Source: Proteocatella sp041738345
GTDB lineage: Bacteria; Bacillota; Clostridia; Peptostreptococcales; Filifactoraceae
NCBI GenBank assembly: GCA_041738345.1
Contig: JBGSPX010000042.1
Location: 1-27,232, forward strand
Reading direction: 5' to 3'
Length of the DNA: 27,232 nucleotides
Shown here: piece by piece, positions 1 through 7,802 of the stretch
Layout: each line of letters opens with the position of its first letter
Position numbering within the stretch: position 1 is the first letter of the stretch
Translations under genes and position numbers: made by a program
The notes under the pieces: model-generated
Databases searched by the model: none
The model's input: only the letters and a program-made list of their open reading frames with translations
Told to the model about the DNA's origin: nothing

Positions 1-68
1 AAGCCTGACAGATAGTCGGTACATGCTTTTATTTTTTCTTCAACAGTATAACTTGATTTTCTAGACAT
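1..68 (-). CDS. Probable IS3/IS150-family transposase OrfA, N-terminal part only
   Basis: An ORF on the minus strand starts with ATG at 68-66 and runs off the left edge. The visible peptide begins MSRKSSYTVEEKIKACTDYL, the style of the N-terminal helix-turn-helix of IS3-group OrfA proteins (basic start, then TVEEKI-like helix). A strong GGAGG-type ribosome binding site sits a few bases upstream (about 80-85). Only 22 residues are visible, so the family call rests on resemblance and not on a full domain. Confidence 0.55.
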   Translation of the reverse strand, partial: MSRKSSYTVEEKIKACTDYLSG

Positions 69-113
69 AATAAAATCCCACCTCCATAGATAAATGAAAT
101 TTAATTATTTCAT

Positions 114-139
114 ATGTCTACTTAAGTGGGATTATATCA
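114..139 (-). mobile_element. Possible terminal inverted repeat of the left-edge IS element
   Basis: Read on the minus strand this stretch starts TGATATAATCCCACTTAAG and ends TAGACA. It lies about 45 bases upstream of the transposase start, where an IS3-family end (usually starting TG) is expected. If correct, the element ends only about 15 bases from the stop codon of the response regulator gene. The second end lies outside the window, so the repeat cannot be confirmed. Confidence 0.35.
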
Positions 140-154
140 GAAATACACACTCAT

Positions 155-856
155 TTATAATTTAACCTTAAAGCCATAACCTCTTACCGTTTCAATTATT
201 ATATCAGATCCTGCATCAGATAATTTTTTTCTAAGGCGTTTAATACAGTCATCTATAGCTCTTGTTTCAACAGAATTATTTTCAAATCCCCAGATTTTCA
301 TAAGAAGGTCATCACGATGCACTAATTCATTTTTATTTTCCAAAAGATAAATAAGAACTTCATACTCTTTAGTAGTAAGATAAACCGAAGTAGCGTTTAT
401 TAGAACTTCATGTTTTTTTAAATTTATTAAAACATTACCATAATTATAAGAGCAGTTCATATTGCATTTTCTACCTTCAAATTCTATTCTTCTAAAAAGT
501 GCAGAAAGTTTTGCTAAAAATTCATCTTTACAGATAGGTCTTATAAGATAATCGTCACAACATAGATTCATAGCAGTTATTTTTTGTTCCTCGGAAGCAG
601 CATCTGAAATTACAATAAAAGGAATTGTACTTTTAGCCCTAACTTTTGAACAAATTGAAAAAATATCGACATTAAAACTATCTATATTTAAAAGTATCAA
701 ATCAGGGAGAATCAAGTCAAAGCTTTCAAAAAATGTAGCTTTATCAGTAAACATTGAAACCTTGTAGTTATTATTATTTAGAAGTTCAACAAGTTCAAGT
801 TCAAAATTTCCTAAAAGGTCTATTATGTTTATGAATTTAGTTTCAGAACCATCCAT
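155..856 (-). CDS. OmpR/PhoB-type transcription regulator with an atypical receiver
   Basis: This is a 233-residue response-regulator-like protein: receiver domain about residues 8-120 and C-terminal winged helix about 137-232 (TTKEYEVLIYLLENK, then DDCIKRLRKKLSDAG recognition region and ETVRGYGFKV wing, all typical of Trans_reg_C). The start chosen is ATG at 856, because GGGAGG lies 9 bases upstream; a GTG at 865 overlaps that ribosome binding site. At the end of strand beta-3 the usual Asp is Asn57 (PDLILLNID), the N-terminal acidic pair is missing (IIDLLGN), and the conserved Lys is Arg106 (YLIRPI). Ordinary phosphorylation is therefore unlikely. No histidine kinase gene is adjacent. It is divergent from the ABC export operon, which it may control (inference). 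Confidence 0.85.
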   Translation of the reverse strand: MDGSETKFINIIDLLGNFELELVELLNNNNYKVSMFTDKATFFESFDLILPDLILLNIDSFNVDIFSICSKVRAKSTIPFIVISDAASEEQKITAMNLCCDDYLIRPICKDEFLAKLSALFRRIEFEGRKCNMNCSYNYGNVLINLKKHEVLINATSVYLTTKEYEVLIYLLENKNELVHRDDLLMKIWGFENNSVETRAIDDCIKRLRKKLSDAGSDIIIETVRGYGFKVKL

Positions 857-983
857 ACGATTCACCTCCCATACAATTTAGTTATAATTAATATCTACCC
901 AAATGGATACGATAATACAAATTTTATAGCATATAATTTTAGAAAATTAATTATTTTGTAAACAAATAATATTAGTTATGGGG

Positions 984-989
984 TATAAT
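984..989 (+). promoter_or_regulatory. Possible -10 box for the ABC export operon
   Basis: TATAAT lies about 70 bases upstream of the ATPase ribosome binding site, in the divergent gap with the response regulator gene. No good -35 is found at 16-18 bases, so an activator may be required. The rest of the 857-1040 gap is AT-rich with no clear structure. Confidence 0.35.
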
Positions 990-1095
990 AAGCAGGATGA
1001 TTAGAAAATTAATTTAATAAAATACATTAAATAAATAATAAAAGGAGGAGGACATCATAGAAAATCAAAATATTTCAGAAAAACCATTAATCGAA

Positions 1096-1824
1096 GTGAA
1101 AAATGTTAGAAAAGTTTATAAAATGGGAGATGAAAAAGTAGTAGCACTTGATGATATAAGCCTAGATATATACAGAGGAGAAGTTGTATGTTTTTTAGGA
1201 AAATCAGGTTCAGGAAAATCTACATTTTTAAATATGGTTGCAGGTCTGGAAAAACCTACTAAAGGTGAAATTCTAATAGGCTCAGTACCACTGCATAGAT
1301 TAAATGAGGAGCAAGTTACCTTATTTAGACAAAAAAATATAGGATTCATATTTCAAGCTTATAATCTGCTTCCAATGCTTACTACTTTAGAAAACGTATC
1401 CTATCCACTAATTCTTAGGGGAATGGATAAAAAACAAAGAATAAAACGAGCATTAAAATCTATAGAAGAAGTAGGGCTTAAGGGTTACGAAAATCGTAAA
1501 CCAAGTCAAATGAGTGGAGGGCAACAGCAAAGGGTTGGTATTGCAAGAGCTTTGGTGGTAGAGCCGAAGATAATATTTGCAGATGAACCAACTGGAAACC
1601 TTGACACTAGAACTACAGAGATAATAATGAAAATAATACTAGATAAAGTAAAAGAACAACGACAGACACTTATATTAGTAACGCATGATAAATCTATAGC
1701 GGAATACGCAGATAAAATAGTGACAATTCAAGATGGAAATATAATAAGTGTAGAAAAAAATCAGAATATAAGAATTCCTCAAACCGAAGAAGTTTTGGGA
1801 GACACTAAAAAAGTTGAAAAATAA
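1096..1824 (+). CDS. ABC transporter ATP-binding protein, MacB/LolD type
   Basis: ATPase of an exporter-like ABC system. Walker A is GKSGSGKS (residues 35-42 from the GTG at 1096), followed by Q-loop (FIFQAYNLLP), signature MSGGQQQRVGIARAL, Walker B IIFADEPTGNLD and switch His (LVTHD), the pattern of the LolD/MacB/SalX group. GTG 1096 is the first standard start but has no ribosome binding site. A near-perfect AAAGGAGGAGG (1041-1051) lies further up, and the frame stays open from 1057 (ATA) with residues IENQNISEKPLIEV that fit the normal N terminus of the family. True translation may therefore start at ATA 1057. It is the first gene of a three-gene operon with a surface protein and a permease. 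Confidence 0.93.
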   Translation: MKNVRKVYKMGDEKVVALDDISLDIYRGEVVCFLGKSGSGKSTFLNMVAGLEKPTKGEILIGSVPLHRLNEEQVTLFRQKNIGFIFQAYNLLPMLTTLENVSYPLILRGMDKKQRIKRALKSIEEVGLKGYENRKPSQMSGGQQQRVGIARALVVEPKIIFADEPTGNLDTRTTEIIMKIILDKVKEQRQTLILVTHDKSIAEYADKIVTIQDGNIISVEKNQNIRIPQTEEVLGDTKKVEK

Positions 1825-1850
1825 AATATATAAATGAAAGGGAATAATTT

Positions 1851-3833
1851 ATGAGTAAAAGAATATTATCTATAGTTATGATTGCACTTTTGTGTGTATT
1901 TAGCATGAGTGGTTTTGTATATGCAGATACAAAGGTAAGTGTGAAGCAAGTAAAAGGTTCAGTGGCCGCAGAAGGGGATACTAAACTCAAAGTAGTAGTG
2001 GATATTGAAAATACATCAAGTGATAAACTTATAGGCGTAAAAGCTACAATTGGAACAGGAGAGCTTACATATTCAGCTTACAGTGACGAAGAAGTTACGG
2101 TTGGAGATCTTGATCCAGGAGTAAAGAAGAGTGCAGAATGGACTGTAAATGTTACAGGGCTTACGTTAGAAAAAATCTATAAGATGCCTGTAACCGTAAC
2201 AGATGCAAGTGGAACAATTGGAAGTACAGATGCAAGTCTTTATGTGGCCAAGATGAATGAAAACTTTGAGCCAGATCCAAACAAGACTTACAATCCACAA
2301 TTAGCGCTTACAGTTAAATCTGAAAATGGAAATATGGCAAGTGGGTCAACTAATAATGTAAAACTTATAATAACAAATATAGGAAATTCTCCGCTAGTAG
2401 ACTTAACGGCTTCAATAGGACCGCTAGGAGAACATATGAGTCTTAAAAATGCACCTACAGAAGTGAGACTTGGTTCAGTAGGTACTAGTAAAGGTGAAAA
2501 ATCAGCAAATTTCCCAATTTATGTAGATGATAAACATGAAGGTGGAAACATTCCGTTTACATTTACAGTAAAAGGAAAAGACCCGAATGGAAAAGAAGCA
2601 GTATTTACAAAAACTGAGTATATAACAGTAATAGGTGGAAGTTCAAAGACAGACAATTTAAATATAACAAATGTAAACTGTCCAGCAGAAGCTGAACCAG
2701 GAAAAGATTTTAAAATTTCATTTAAAGTAGAAAATTTAGGTGGAACAGAACTTAAAAATATAAAAGTAAGTGTTGAACCTACAGCACCAGTTGTAAATAA
2801 ATCAAAAAATATATTTGTTTCATCATTTGCGCCAGGAGAAGCAAAAAGTTATAATGTAACTTTATTTTCGGCTTCAAATACAGAAGCAAAAAATTATCCT
2901 ATCAAAATAACTGTAGAAACTGCAGATAAAGAACCAAAAAGTATAAGTCAGTATGCAGGAATTTTTGTAAAGGGTGATACGAGTACAAAAACTGTACCAC
3001 AACTTATGATAGTAAATTATAAATATGGTGGACAGGTTGTAGAAGCAAACAAACCTTTTGATTTAGGAATAACTCTAAAAAATACAAATACAAAACAAAC
3101 TATAAAAAATATAAAGGTATCACTTAGTGCAGAAGAAGGTACATTTATACCACAAAATTCAAGTAATTCATTTTATATAGAAAAAATTGGACCAGGAGGA
3201 GTAGCTACAAAAGCGATTACACTTGTAAGTAAGCCCGATGCTCCACAAAAGACAGTACCAATAACCGTAGATATGACATATGAGGACAAGGATGGTAATC
3301 CAGTAGCAACAAAAGATACAATTACGATACCACTTGTTCAAGATATGAGACTTGTAATAGATGACATAACACCACCTACAGAGCTTTTTGCAGGACAGCA
3401 GGCATCAGTGTCTGTTCAGTTTTACAATATGGGAAAAACTCAGTTAAATAATCTTAGAGTTACAGCGGAGGGAACTAATTTAGAATTTTCACAGTCTCCA
3501 AATACCTTTGTTGGAAAATTTGATACTGGGAAAAATGAATATTATGATTTAAGTATAATACCTTTAGAAGAAGGTCCTGTTGAAGGAAAAGTAATCTTTA
3601 CTTATGAGGATACTACAGGAGCAGAAACCAAAGTAGAAAAAGAATTCAACTTTACTGCACAAAAAATGCCAGAGCCAGAAGTTCCAGAGGGTGAAATTCC
3701 AGTAGAAGACAATTCAGGAAAGAAGAAAATGTATATAATTGCAGGGGGAATAGTTGCAGCTATACTAGGATTTATTTTTTATAAGAAACATAAGAAGAAA
3801 AAAATGGATAAAAGCCTAGATATAGATATATAA
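1851..3833 (+). CDS. Secreted, membrane-anchored CARDB/COG1361-type multidomain surface protein
   Basis: The 660-residue protein has a clear signal peptide (residues 1-25, ending GFVYA) and then about four repeated beta-sandwich modules of the NEW3/CARDB/S-layer-like type. Recurring phrases such as 'vNKPFDLGITLKNTNT', 'PGKDFKISFKVENLGG' and 'AGQQASVSVQFYNMGK' mark the start of each module (near residues 150, 280, 395 and 510). A single membrane helix (YIIAGGIVAAILGFIFY) and a basic tail KKHKKKKMDK near the C terminus anchor it with the modules outside. It sits between the ATPase and permease genes, where a MacA-type HlyD adaptor would be in a Gram-negative MacAB operon. I infer it is the extracellular partner or substrate receptor of this exporter; the substrate is unknown. 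Confidence 0.8.
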   Translation: MSKRILSIVMIALLCVFSMSGFVYADTKVSVKQVKGSVAAEGDTKLKVVVDIENTSSDKLIGVKATIGTGELTYSAYSDEEVTVGDLDPGVKKSAEWTVNVTGLTLEKIYKMPVTVTDASGTIGSTDASLYVAKMNENFEPDPNKTYNPQLALTVKSENGNMASGSTNNVKLIITNIGNSPLVDLTASIGPLGEHMSLKNAPTEVRLGSVGTSKGEKSANFPIYVDDKHEGGNIPFTFTVKGKDPNGKEAVFTKTEYITVIGGSSKTDNLNITNVNCPAEAEPGKDFKISFKVENLGGTELKNIKVSVEPTAPVVNKSKNIFVSSFAPGEAKSYNVTLFSASNTEAKNYPIKITVETADKEPKSISQYAGIFVKGDTSTKTVPQLMIVNYKYGGQVVEANKPFDLGITLKNTNTKQTIKNIKVSLSAEEGTFIPQNSSNSFYIEKIGPGGVATKAITLVSKPDAPQKTVPITVDMTYEDKDGNPVATKDTITIPLVQDMRLVIDDITPPTELFAGQQASVSVQFYNMGKTQLNNLRVTAEGTNLEFSQSPNTFVGKFDTGKNEYYDLSIIPLEEGPVEGKVIFTYEDTTGAETKVEKEFNFTAQKMPEPEVPEGEIPVEDNSGKKKMYIIAGGIVAAILGFIFYKKHKKKKMDKSLDIDI

Positions 3834-3846
3834 GGCAGGTGTAGAT

Positions 3847-5187
3847 ATGAATTTTACAGACCTAATGATAATGGGTGTAAGAAACCTATTTAGGAGAAAG
3901 ACACGGAGTATACTTGCTATAACAGGAGTTATAATAGGAACTTGCGCTATAACTGTAATGGTTTCACTTGGAATAGGACTTAGCTCAGGTTTTGAAGAAC
4001 AGATGAAAAGCTGGGGAAATCTTCATATGATAGATGTATCGCCAGGTGGAGGAATGGTTACTTCTGCAAATGGCAAGAAAAAAGTAGCTAAACTTGACGA
4101 CAAAGCCCTAAAAGATATTGAAAAATTAAATGATGTTACCGCAGTTACTCCTGTAGAAACCGCATATTTAAAGATAACTCATGGAAAATTTGTAACAGGT
4201 GTTAATGTAAAAGGTGTGAAGCCAGAGGTATTTGAAAAGTTTGGATATAAGTTAAAAGACGGAAGAACACTGAAAGCAAATGATAAGTTTGCAATTGTGT
4301 TTGGACGAAATATACCTATGTGGTTTTATAATCCATACTCCAATTCAGGTGGTGGAGGCTGGGGTGAAGGTTCAGAAGACCCTCCAGTTAACGTAATAAG
4401 CAATCGTCTAAAGATGTCAGCAGATCAAAATTTTGGAGAACGAAATAAATCTGAAGCGACAGCAGGCGATGGTAAAAAAATTGACTATACGACATATGAT
4501 GCTCAAGGTGTAGGAATTCTTGAAAATGAGAATGACGAAACTGCATATAGTATATATATGAATATAGATACCGTAAAAAAGATAAACGAAGAAACTGCAA
4601 AAGCGGAAGGAAACTATAGAAATAATAAAAAAGAGTATCAAAACGCTCAAGTTTATGTTGAAAATATGGATTCCGTAAAAATTGTATCTCAAGCGATAAA
4701 AGATATGGGCTTTCAAACGTTTGGGCTTATAGATATGCTTGATGAACTTAAGAAAACTTCAAATATGATACAGGCAGTGCTTGGAGGAATTGGTGCAATA
4801 TCAATGCTTGTAGCAGCACTTGGAATTTCAAATACTATGATTATGTCAATATATGAAAGAACCAAAGAAATTGGTATAATGAAAGTTATTGGTGCCAATA
4901 TAAGAGATATAAAATATCTATTTCTTTTTGAAGCAGCCTTCATAGGTTTTGTAGGTGGCATGGTAGGATTAGGTCTTAGTTACTTTTTATCCTCCATATT
5001 AAATACAGTCCTAGGTGCTTCATTTGGGGCATCTATGGGAATGGAAGGTAGCACAATTTCAATAATACCATGGTGGCTATCACTTTCAACACTTGCATTT
5101 TCAACTGTAATTGGAGTTTTAGCAGGATATATTCCAGCAAAAAGAGCTATGACTCTAAGTGCGCTTGAAAGTTTAAGAAACGAGTAA
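3847..5187 (+). CDS. ABC transporter permease, MacB/FtsX family
   Basis: The 446-residue permease has the MacB layout: one N-terminal membrane helix (SILAITGVIIGTCAITVMVS), a long extracytoplasmic core domain (about residues 45-300), and three C-terminal helices forming the FtsX domain (about 310-440, with GISNTMIMSIYERTKEIGIMKVIGA, the signature FtsX motif). The core carries an unusual Gly/Trp-rich insert NPYSNSGGGGWGEGSEDPP near residues 161-179. The ribosome binding site is weak (GGCAGGTG). The gene follows the surface protein by 13 bases and completes the operon. No obvious terminator follows before the ribU promoter. Confidence 0.9.
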   Translation: MNFTDLMIMGVRNLFRRKTRSILAITGVIIGTCAITVMVSLGIGLSSGFEEQMKSWGNLHMIDVSPGGGMVTSANGKKKVAKLDDKALKDIEKLNDVTAVTPVETAYLKITHGKFVTGVNVKGVKPEVFEKFGYKLKDGRTLKANDKFAIVFGRNIPMWFYNPYSNSGGGGWGEGSEDPPVNVISNRLKMSADQNFGERNKSEATAGDGKKIDYTTYDAQGVGILENENDETAYSIYMNIDTVKKINEETAKAEGNYRNNKKEYQNAQVYVENMDSVKIVSQAIKDMGFQTFGLIDMLDELKKTSNMIQAVLGGIGAISMLVAALGISNTMIMSIYERTKEIGIMKVIGANIRDIKYLFLFEAAFIGFVGGMVGLGLSYFLSSILNTVLGASFGASMGMEGSTISIIPWWLSLSTLAFSTVIGVLAGYIPAKRAMTLSALESLRNE

Positions 5188-5255
5188 AATATACACGATA
5201 TTAAACAATGTAAAAATTTAACAGTATAAAAAATGGTAAAAAAATAACAAATATA

Positions 5256-5284
5256 TTTACAAAATATGTGAAATGTAGTATAAT
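5256..5284 (+). promoter_or_regulatory. Sigma-A promoter for ribU leader
   Basis: TTTACA (5256-5261), a 17-base spacer and TATAAT (5279-5284) form a near-consensus promoter. Transcription would begin near 5291, about ten bases before the FMN riboswitch. Confidence 0.85.
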
Positions 5285-5300
5285 TTGATTATAGAAATAT

Positions 5301-5409
5301 GTCTTCGGGGCGGGGCGAAATTCCCCACCGGCGGTAAAAGTCCGCGAGCTTAATGAGCTGAACTTGTGAAATTCAAGTACCGACAGTAAAGTCTGGATGA
5401 GAGAAGATT
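5301..5409 (+). promoter_or_regulatory. FMN riboswitch (RFN element)
   Basis: The conserved RFN core is present in order: closing stem TCTTC/GAAGA (5302-5306 with 5403-5407), CGGGGCGAAATTCCCCACCG followed by GCGGTAAAAGTCCGCGAGC, a variable hairpin, then CCGACAGTAAAGTCTGGATG and GAGAGAAGA. These are the FMN-binding signatures of the class. FMN binding is expected to favour the downstream terminator (5481-5511) and switch off ribU, a riboflavin importer. Confidence 0.96.
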
Positions 5410-5480
5410 GAATAGCGTATTATTTAGGTTTGGCGTAATTATATTAAATTACCAATCCTAGTAATTAAAGCAATCAATTA

Positions 5481-5511
5481 GCCCCAAGTGATAATTCACT
5501 TGGGCTTTTTT
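5481..5511 (+). terminator. Intrinsic terminator of the FMN riboswitch
   Basis: A stem GCCC(C)AAGTG / CACTTGGGC with loop ATAATT is followed by six T. It is placed between the aptamer and the ribU ribosome binding site, so it is the expression platform of the riboswitch and not an end-of-gene terminator. Confidence 0.92.
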
Positions 5512-5572
5512 ATTACTCAGCCGAAATCCCAGACATTATTAAAATTAAATTTTAATAATAAAGGAGAAAAAA

Positions 5573-6181
5573 ATGGAAAGCAGATTAGATTTAAGAAGTA
5601 GTAAAAGAATGGAAACAAAGTCAATTGTTAAGGTGGGTATGCTTTCGGCAATAGCATATATTGCAATGTTTTTAGAATTCCCAATACCTATATTCCCTGC
5701 ATTTTTAAAACTGGATATATCAGATATCCCAGCACTTATAGGTGGGTTTGCAATATCGCCACTAGCAGGAGTTTTAATTCAATTTATAAAAAATCTTATT
5801 CACTTTATAACCAAAACTTCAACTGGAGGTGTGGGGGAATTAGGTAATTTTATAGTAGGTGCAGCATATGTTTTTGTAGCGAGTTATATTTACAAAAAAC
5901 ACCATAATAAAAAAGGAGCACTTATAGGTTGTATAGTTGGAACACTAGCTATGACAATCGCAGGAGGAATATTTAATTTATACGTACTTCTGCCATTTTA
6001 CTCAAAAATAATGCCTGTAGAAGCAATTGTAGCTATGGGAAGTGCAATAACTAGTCTTATTCATGATTTACCAACATTAGTACTTTATGGAATAGTACCA
6101 TTTAATATATTTAAAGGTATTGTAGTAAGTGTACTAACGATGGGAATATATAAAAAAGTTTCAGTTATTTTAAAAAAGTAG
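5573..6181 (+). CDS. ribU: Riboflavin ECF transporter S component RibU
   Basis: A 202-residue, six-helix membrane protein of the ECF S-component type that binds riboflavin and delivers it with a shared energizing module (EcfA/A'/T, not in this window). Family-like features are the first helix MLSAIAYIAMFLEFPIPIFP, then LKLDISDIPALIGGFAISPLAGVLIQFIKNLIH (typical RibU loop) and TSTGGVGELGNFIVG. ATG 5573 follows AAAGGAG at a good distance. The FMN riboswitch upstream independently supports riboflavin as the substrate. It is a single-gene unit ending at the hairpin at 6211-6247. Confidence 0.94.
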   Translation: MESRLDLRSSKRMETKSIVKVGMLSAIAYIAMFLEFPIPIFPAFLKLDISDIPALIGGFAISPLAGVLIQFIKNLIHFITKTSTGGVGELGNFIVGAAYVFVASYIYKKHHNKKGALIGCIVGTLAMTIAGGIFNLYVLLPFYSKIMPVEAIVAMGSAITSLIHDLPTLVLYGIVPFNIFKGIVVSVLTMGIYKKVSVILKK

Positions 6182-6210
6182 AAATAGAATTAAAAAGATA
6201 AATATAAACA

Positions 6211-6247
6211 AAGTGCGCTCTCTTAGAATAATCAGATAGCGCACTTT
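6211..6247. terminator. Bidirectional terminator between ribU and the anti-sigma gene
   Basis: AAGTGCGCT (6211-6219) pairs with AGCGCACTT (6238-6246), flanked by A on the left and T on the right. It separates the convergent ribU and anti-sigma genes and can act on both strands. Confidence 0.8.
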
Positions 6248-6254
6248 TTAGTTA

Positions 6255-6932
6255 TTAACTATTACTTATTTCCTGAGCCATTTCAAGGATGTCAGCTTTA
6301 CTTATTTGAGAGATATCTAAGATTTTATTATATTGAGAAAGCTGATAGGTAACATTGTCTTGTTCCCAAAATATAATTATATATTCTGTATTATATATAT
6401 ATGCACCGGGAATACTATCTGAAATAGCTACATTTTCAAGCGTCTCATCTTTACTAGGGTTAGAAATAAAATCTTTTAAGCTAGTTTCACCTTTTATTGA
6501 TTTGATTGCATGATAGTTTACTATACTGTCATCTTTTATATAACGCATTTCAAGGTCATTACTTCCATCACTTATACTCCAGTCCTTATTAACTCCGCCT
6601 TCTAAAAATTCATAGCCATTTTTAAATTCTTTTATATACTTAGGATTAAAACCTACTTCACTAGCAACGGATTTACTTGAAGGTAAGCTAGTATAAAGTA
6701 TAAATCTTGCAGCTGCAAAACAAGTAGCAGTAGTTAAAATTAAGATAGCACAGGCTATAAGTACAGTTTTTATTTTTTTCGATTTATTTATTTTCATATA
6801 ATTTTCTCCTCTGGTTTCAAGTTCAATTTTTTTAGTTATTTCCGTAAACATATCTTTTGAAGGAGTTATTGCTTTAGCAGTTTGTGAAACTGCAATTTCT
6901 AACTCATTATCGAGATTTATAAATGATTTCAT
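6255..6932 (-). CDS. Membrane anti-sigma-like protein with DUF4367-type C-terminal domain
   Basis: The 225-residue protein has an N-terminal cytoplasmic segment of about 50 residues, one membrane helix (VLIACAILILTTATCFAAARF, about 56-76) and an extracytoplasmic domain. The C-terminal part resembles DUF4367, with the pattern 'YIIIFWEQDNVTYQL ... ISQISKADILEMAQEI'. Such proteins often follow ECF sigma genes and hold the sigma factor inactive. ATG 6932 lies inside the end of the sigma gene (26-base overlap) and has its own AAGGAGG site, so translation of the two is coupled. No zinc-binding anti-sigma motif (HxxxCxxC) is seen. The anti-sigma role is inferred from topology and coupling. Confidence 0.75.
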   Translation of the reverse strand: MKSFINLDNELEIAVSQTAKAITPSKDMFTEITKKIELETRGENYMKINKSKKIKTVLIACAILILTTATCFAAARFILYTSLPSSKSVASEVGFNPKYIKEFKNGYEFLEGGVNKDWSISDGSNDLEMRYIKDDSIVNYHAIKSIKGETSLKDFISNPSKDETLENVAISDSIPGAYIYNTEYIIIFWEQDNVTYQLSQYNKILDISQISKADILEMAQEISNS

Positions 6933-7500
6933 CTTCTATAACCTCCTTTATATAATCTTCATTTTCTAGATTAAGCTTTTTTTTCAAATTTTTTCTTGCA
7001 CAATATAGTCTTGATTTGACAGTACCTTCAAAACATCCCATAATAGTTGCAATTTCAGAAATAGAAAATTCTTTATAGTAATATAGAAGCACTGCTGTTT
7101 TCTGTTTTTTTTCAAGTTGATTTATTGCAGCCATTATTTTTTCAGAGGTTTCTTTATTTATGAAGCTATCTTCTATACTGCTACTATCAGTAGCATTATA
7201 AATCTCGAAAATATTTTCTACAGGGACAGACTCCTTTTCCTTTGCATTTACTTTCCATGCAATTCTAGTTAGTATCTTAAAAAACCAAGTTTTAAATTGT
7301 GCAGGATTTTTTAAAGTTTTTATTTTTAAATAGCACTGAACAAAAGCTTCTTGGGTAATATCTTCAGCCAAAGCTTTATTATTGGTCAAAAGATAGGCAG
7401 TTCGAATTGCACTTACTTTATATATTTCAAAAATTTTTTCAAAAGCGGTATTTTCGCCATTTTGAATTTGTATAACAAGATCTGTTATATTTTCATTCAT
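6907..7500 (-). CDS. ECF-type RNA polymerase sigma factor
   Basis: A 197-residue sigma-70 family protein with region 2 (about residues 20-90: YLLTNNKALAEDITQEAFVQ and FKTWFFKILTRIAW) and region 4 (about 125-180: LEKKQKTAVLLYYYKEFSIS, then EIATIMGCFEGTVKSRLYCARK helix-turn-helix). Regions 1 and 3 are absent, as in the ECF group. ATG 7500 follows AAAGGAGA. It forms a two-gene unit with the membrane anti-sigma-like gene. The stimulus is unknown; such pairs usually answer cell-envelope stress or antimicrobial peptides. Confidence 0.92.
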   Translation of the reverse strand: MNENITDLVIQIQNGENTAFEKIFEIYKVSAIRTAYLLTNNKALAEDITQEAFVQCYLKIKTLKNPAQFKTWFFKILTRIAWKVNAKEKESVPVENIFEIYNATDSSSIEDSFINKETSEKIMAAINQLEKKQKTAVLLYYYKEFSISEIATIMGCFEGTVKSRLYCARKNLKKKLNLENEDYIKEVIEDEIIYKSR

Positions 7501-7638
7501 AGATATCTCCTTTCTGTGTACACATATATAAGAGTCAGTTTTTGATATTTTGGTTCATATATTTTTAAATTTATTTTTCTATATTGGTATTTAAATTTTA
7601 ACATATAAGTAATTTAAAAAGAAAGAAGTTGAATTTTA

Positions 7639-7667
7639 TTGACAGCAAGATCCCAAAAGAATATAAT
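7639..7667 (+). promoter_or_regulatory. Sigma-A promoter for the padR operon
   Basis: TTGACA (7639-7644), a 17-base spacer and TATAAT (7662-7667) match the consensus exactly. Transcription would start near 7674, giving a 5' UTR of about 129 bases that holds the heptamer repeats. Confidence 0.88.
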
Positions 7668-7714
7668 AATATTATACTATTATAAAATTATCATATAAAT
7701 ATTTATATTAAGAA

Positions 7715-7791
7715 TAATAACTAATAACTAATAACTAATAACTAATAACTAATAACTAATAACTAATAACTAATAACTAATAACTAATAAC
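7715..7791 (+). repeat. Eleven perfect tandem copies of the heptamer TAATAAC in a 5' UTR
   Basis: The 77 bases are an uninterrupted array of the 7-base unit TAATAAC (11 copies), with no point differences. It lies between the predicted transcription start (about 7674) and the ribosome binding site GGAGG (7794-7798) of the PadR gene. Such perfect short arrays are prone to slippage, so copy number is likely to vary between strains. The rest of the 302-base gap 7501-7802 holds the PadR promoter and the leader of the sigma gene. Confidence 0.97.
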
Positions 7792-7802
7792 ATGGAGGGT
7801 TT

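Noticed and set aside
7530..7557. Autoregulatory ECF promoter before the sigma gene (minus strand TGAACC and TGACTC)
   Set aside because: The -35-like TGAACC is plausible, but spacing (14 bases) and the -10 do not match the usual ECF pattern well enough to call.
7715..7791. CRISPR array or coding repeat
   Set aside because: The unit is 7 bases without spacers and contains TAA stops, so it is a simple tandem repeat in a leader.
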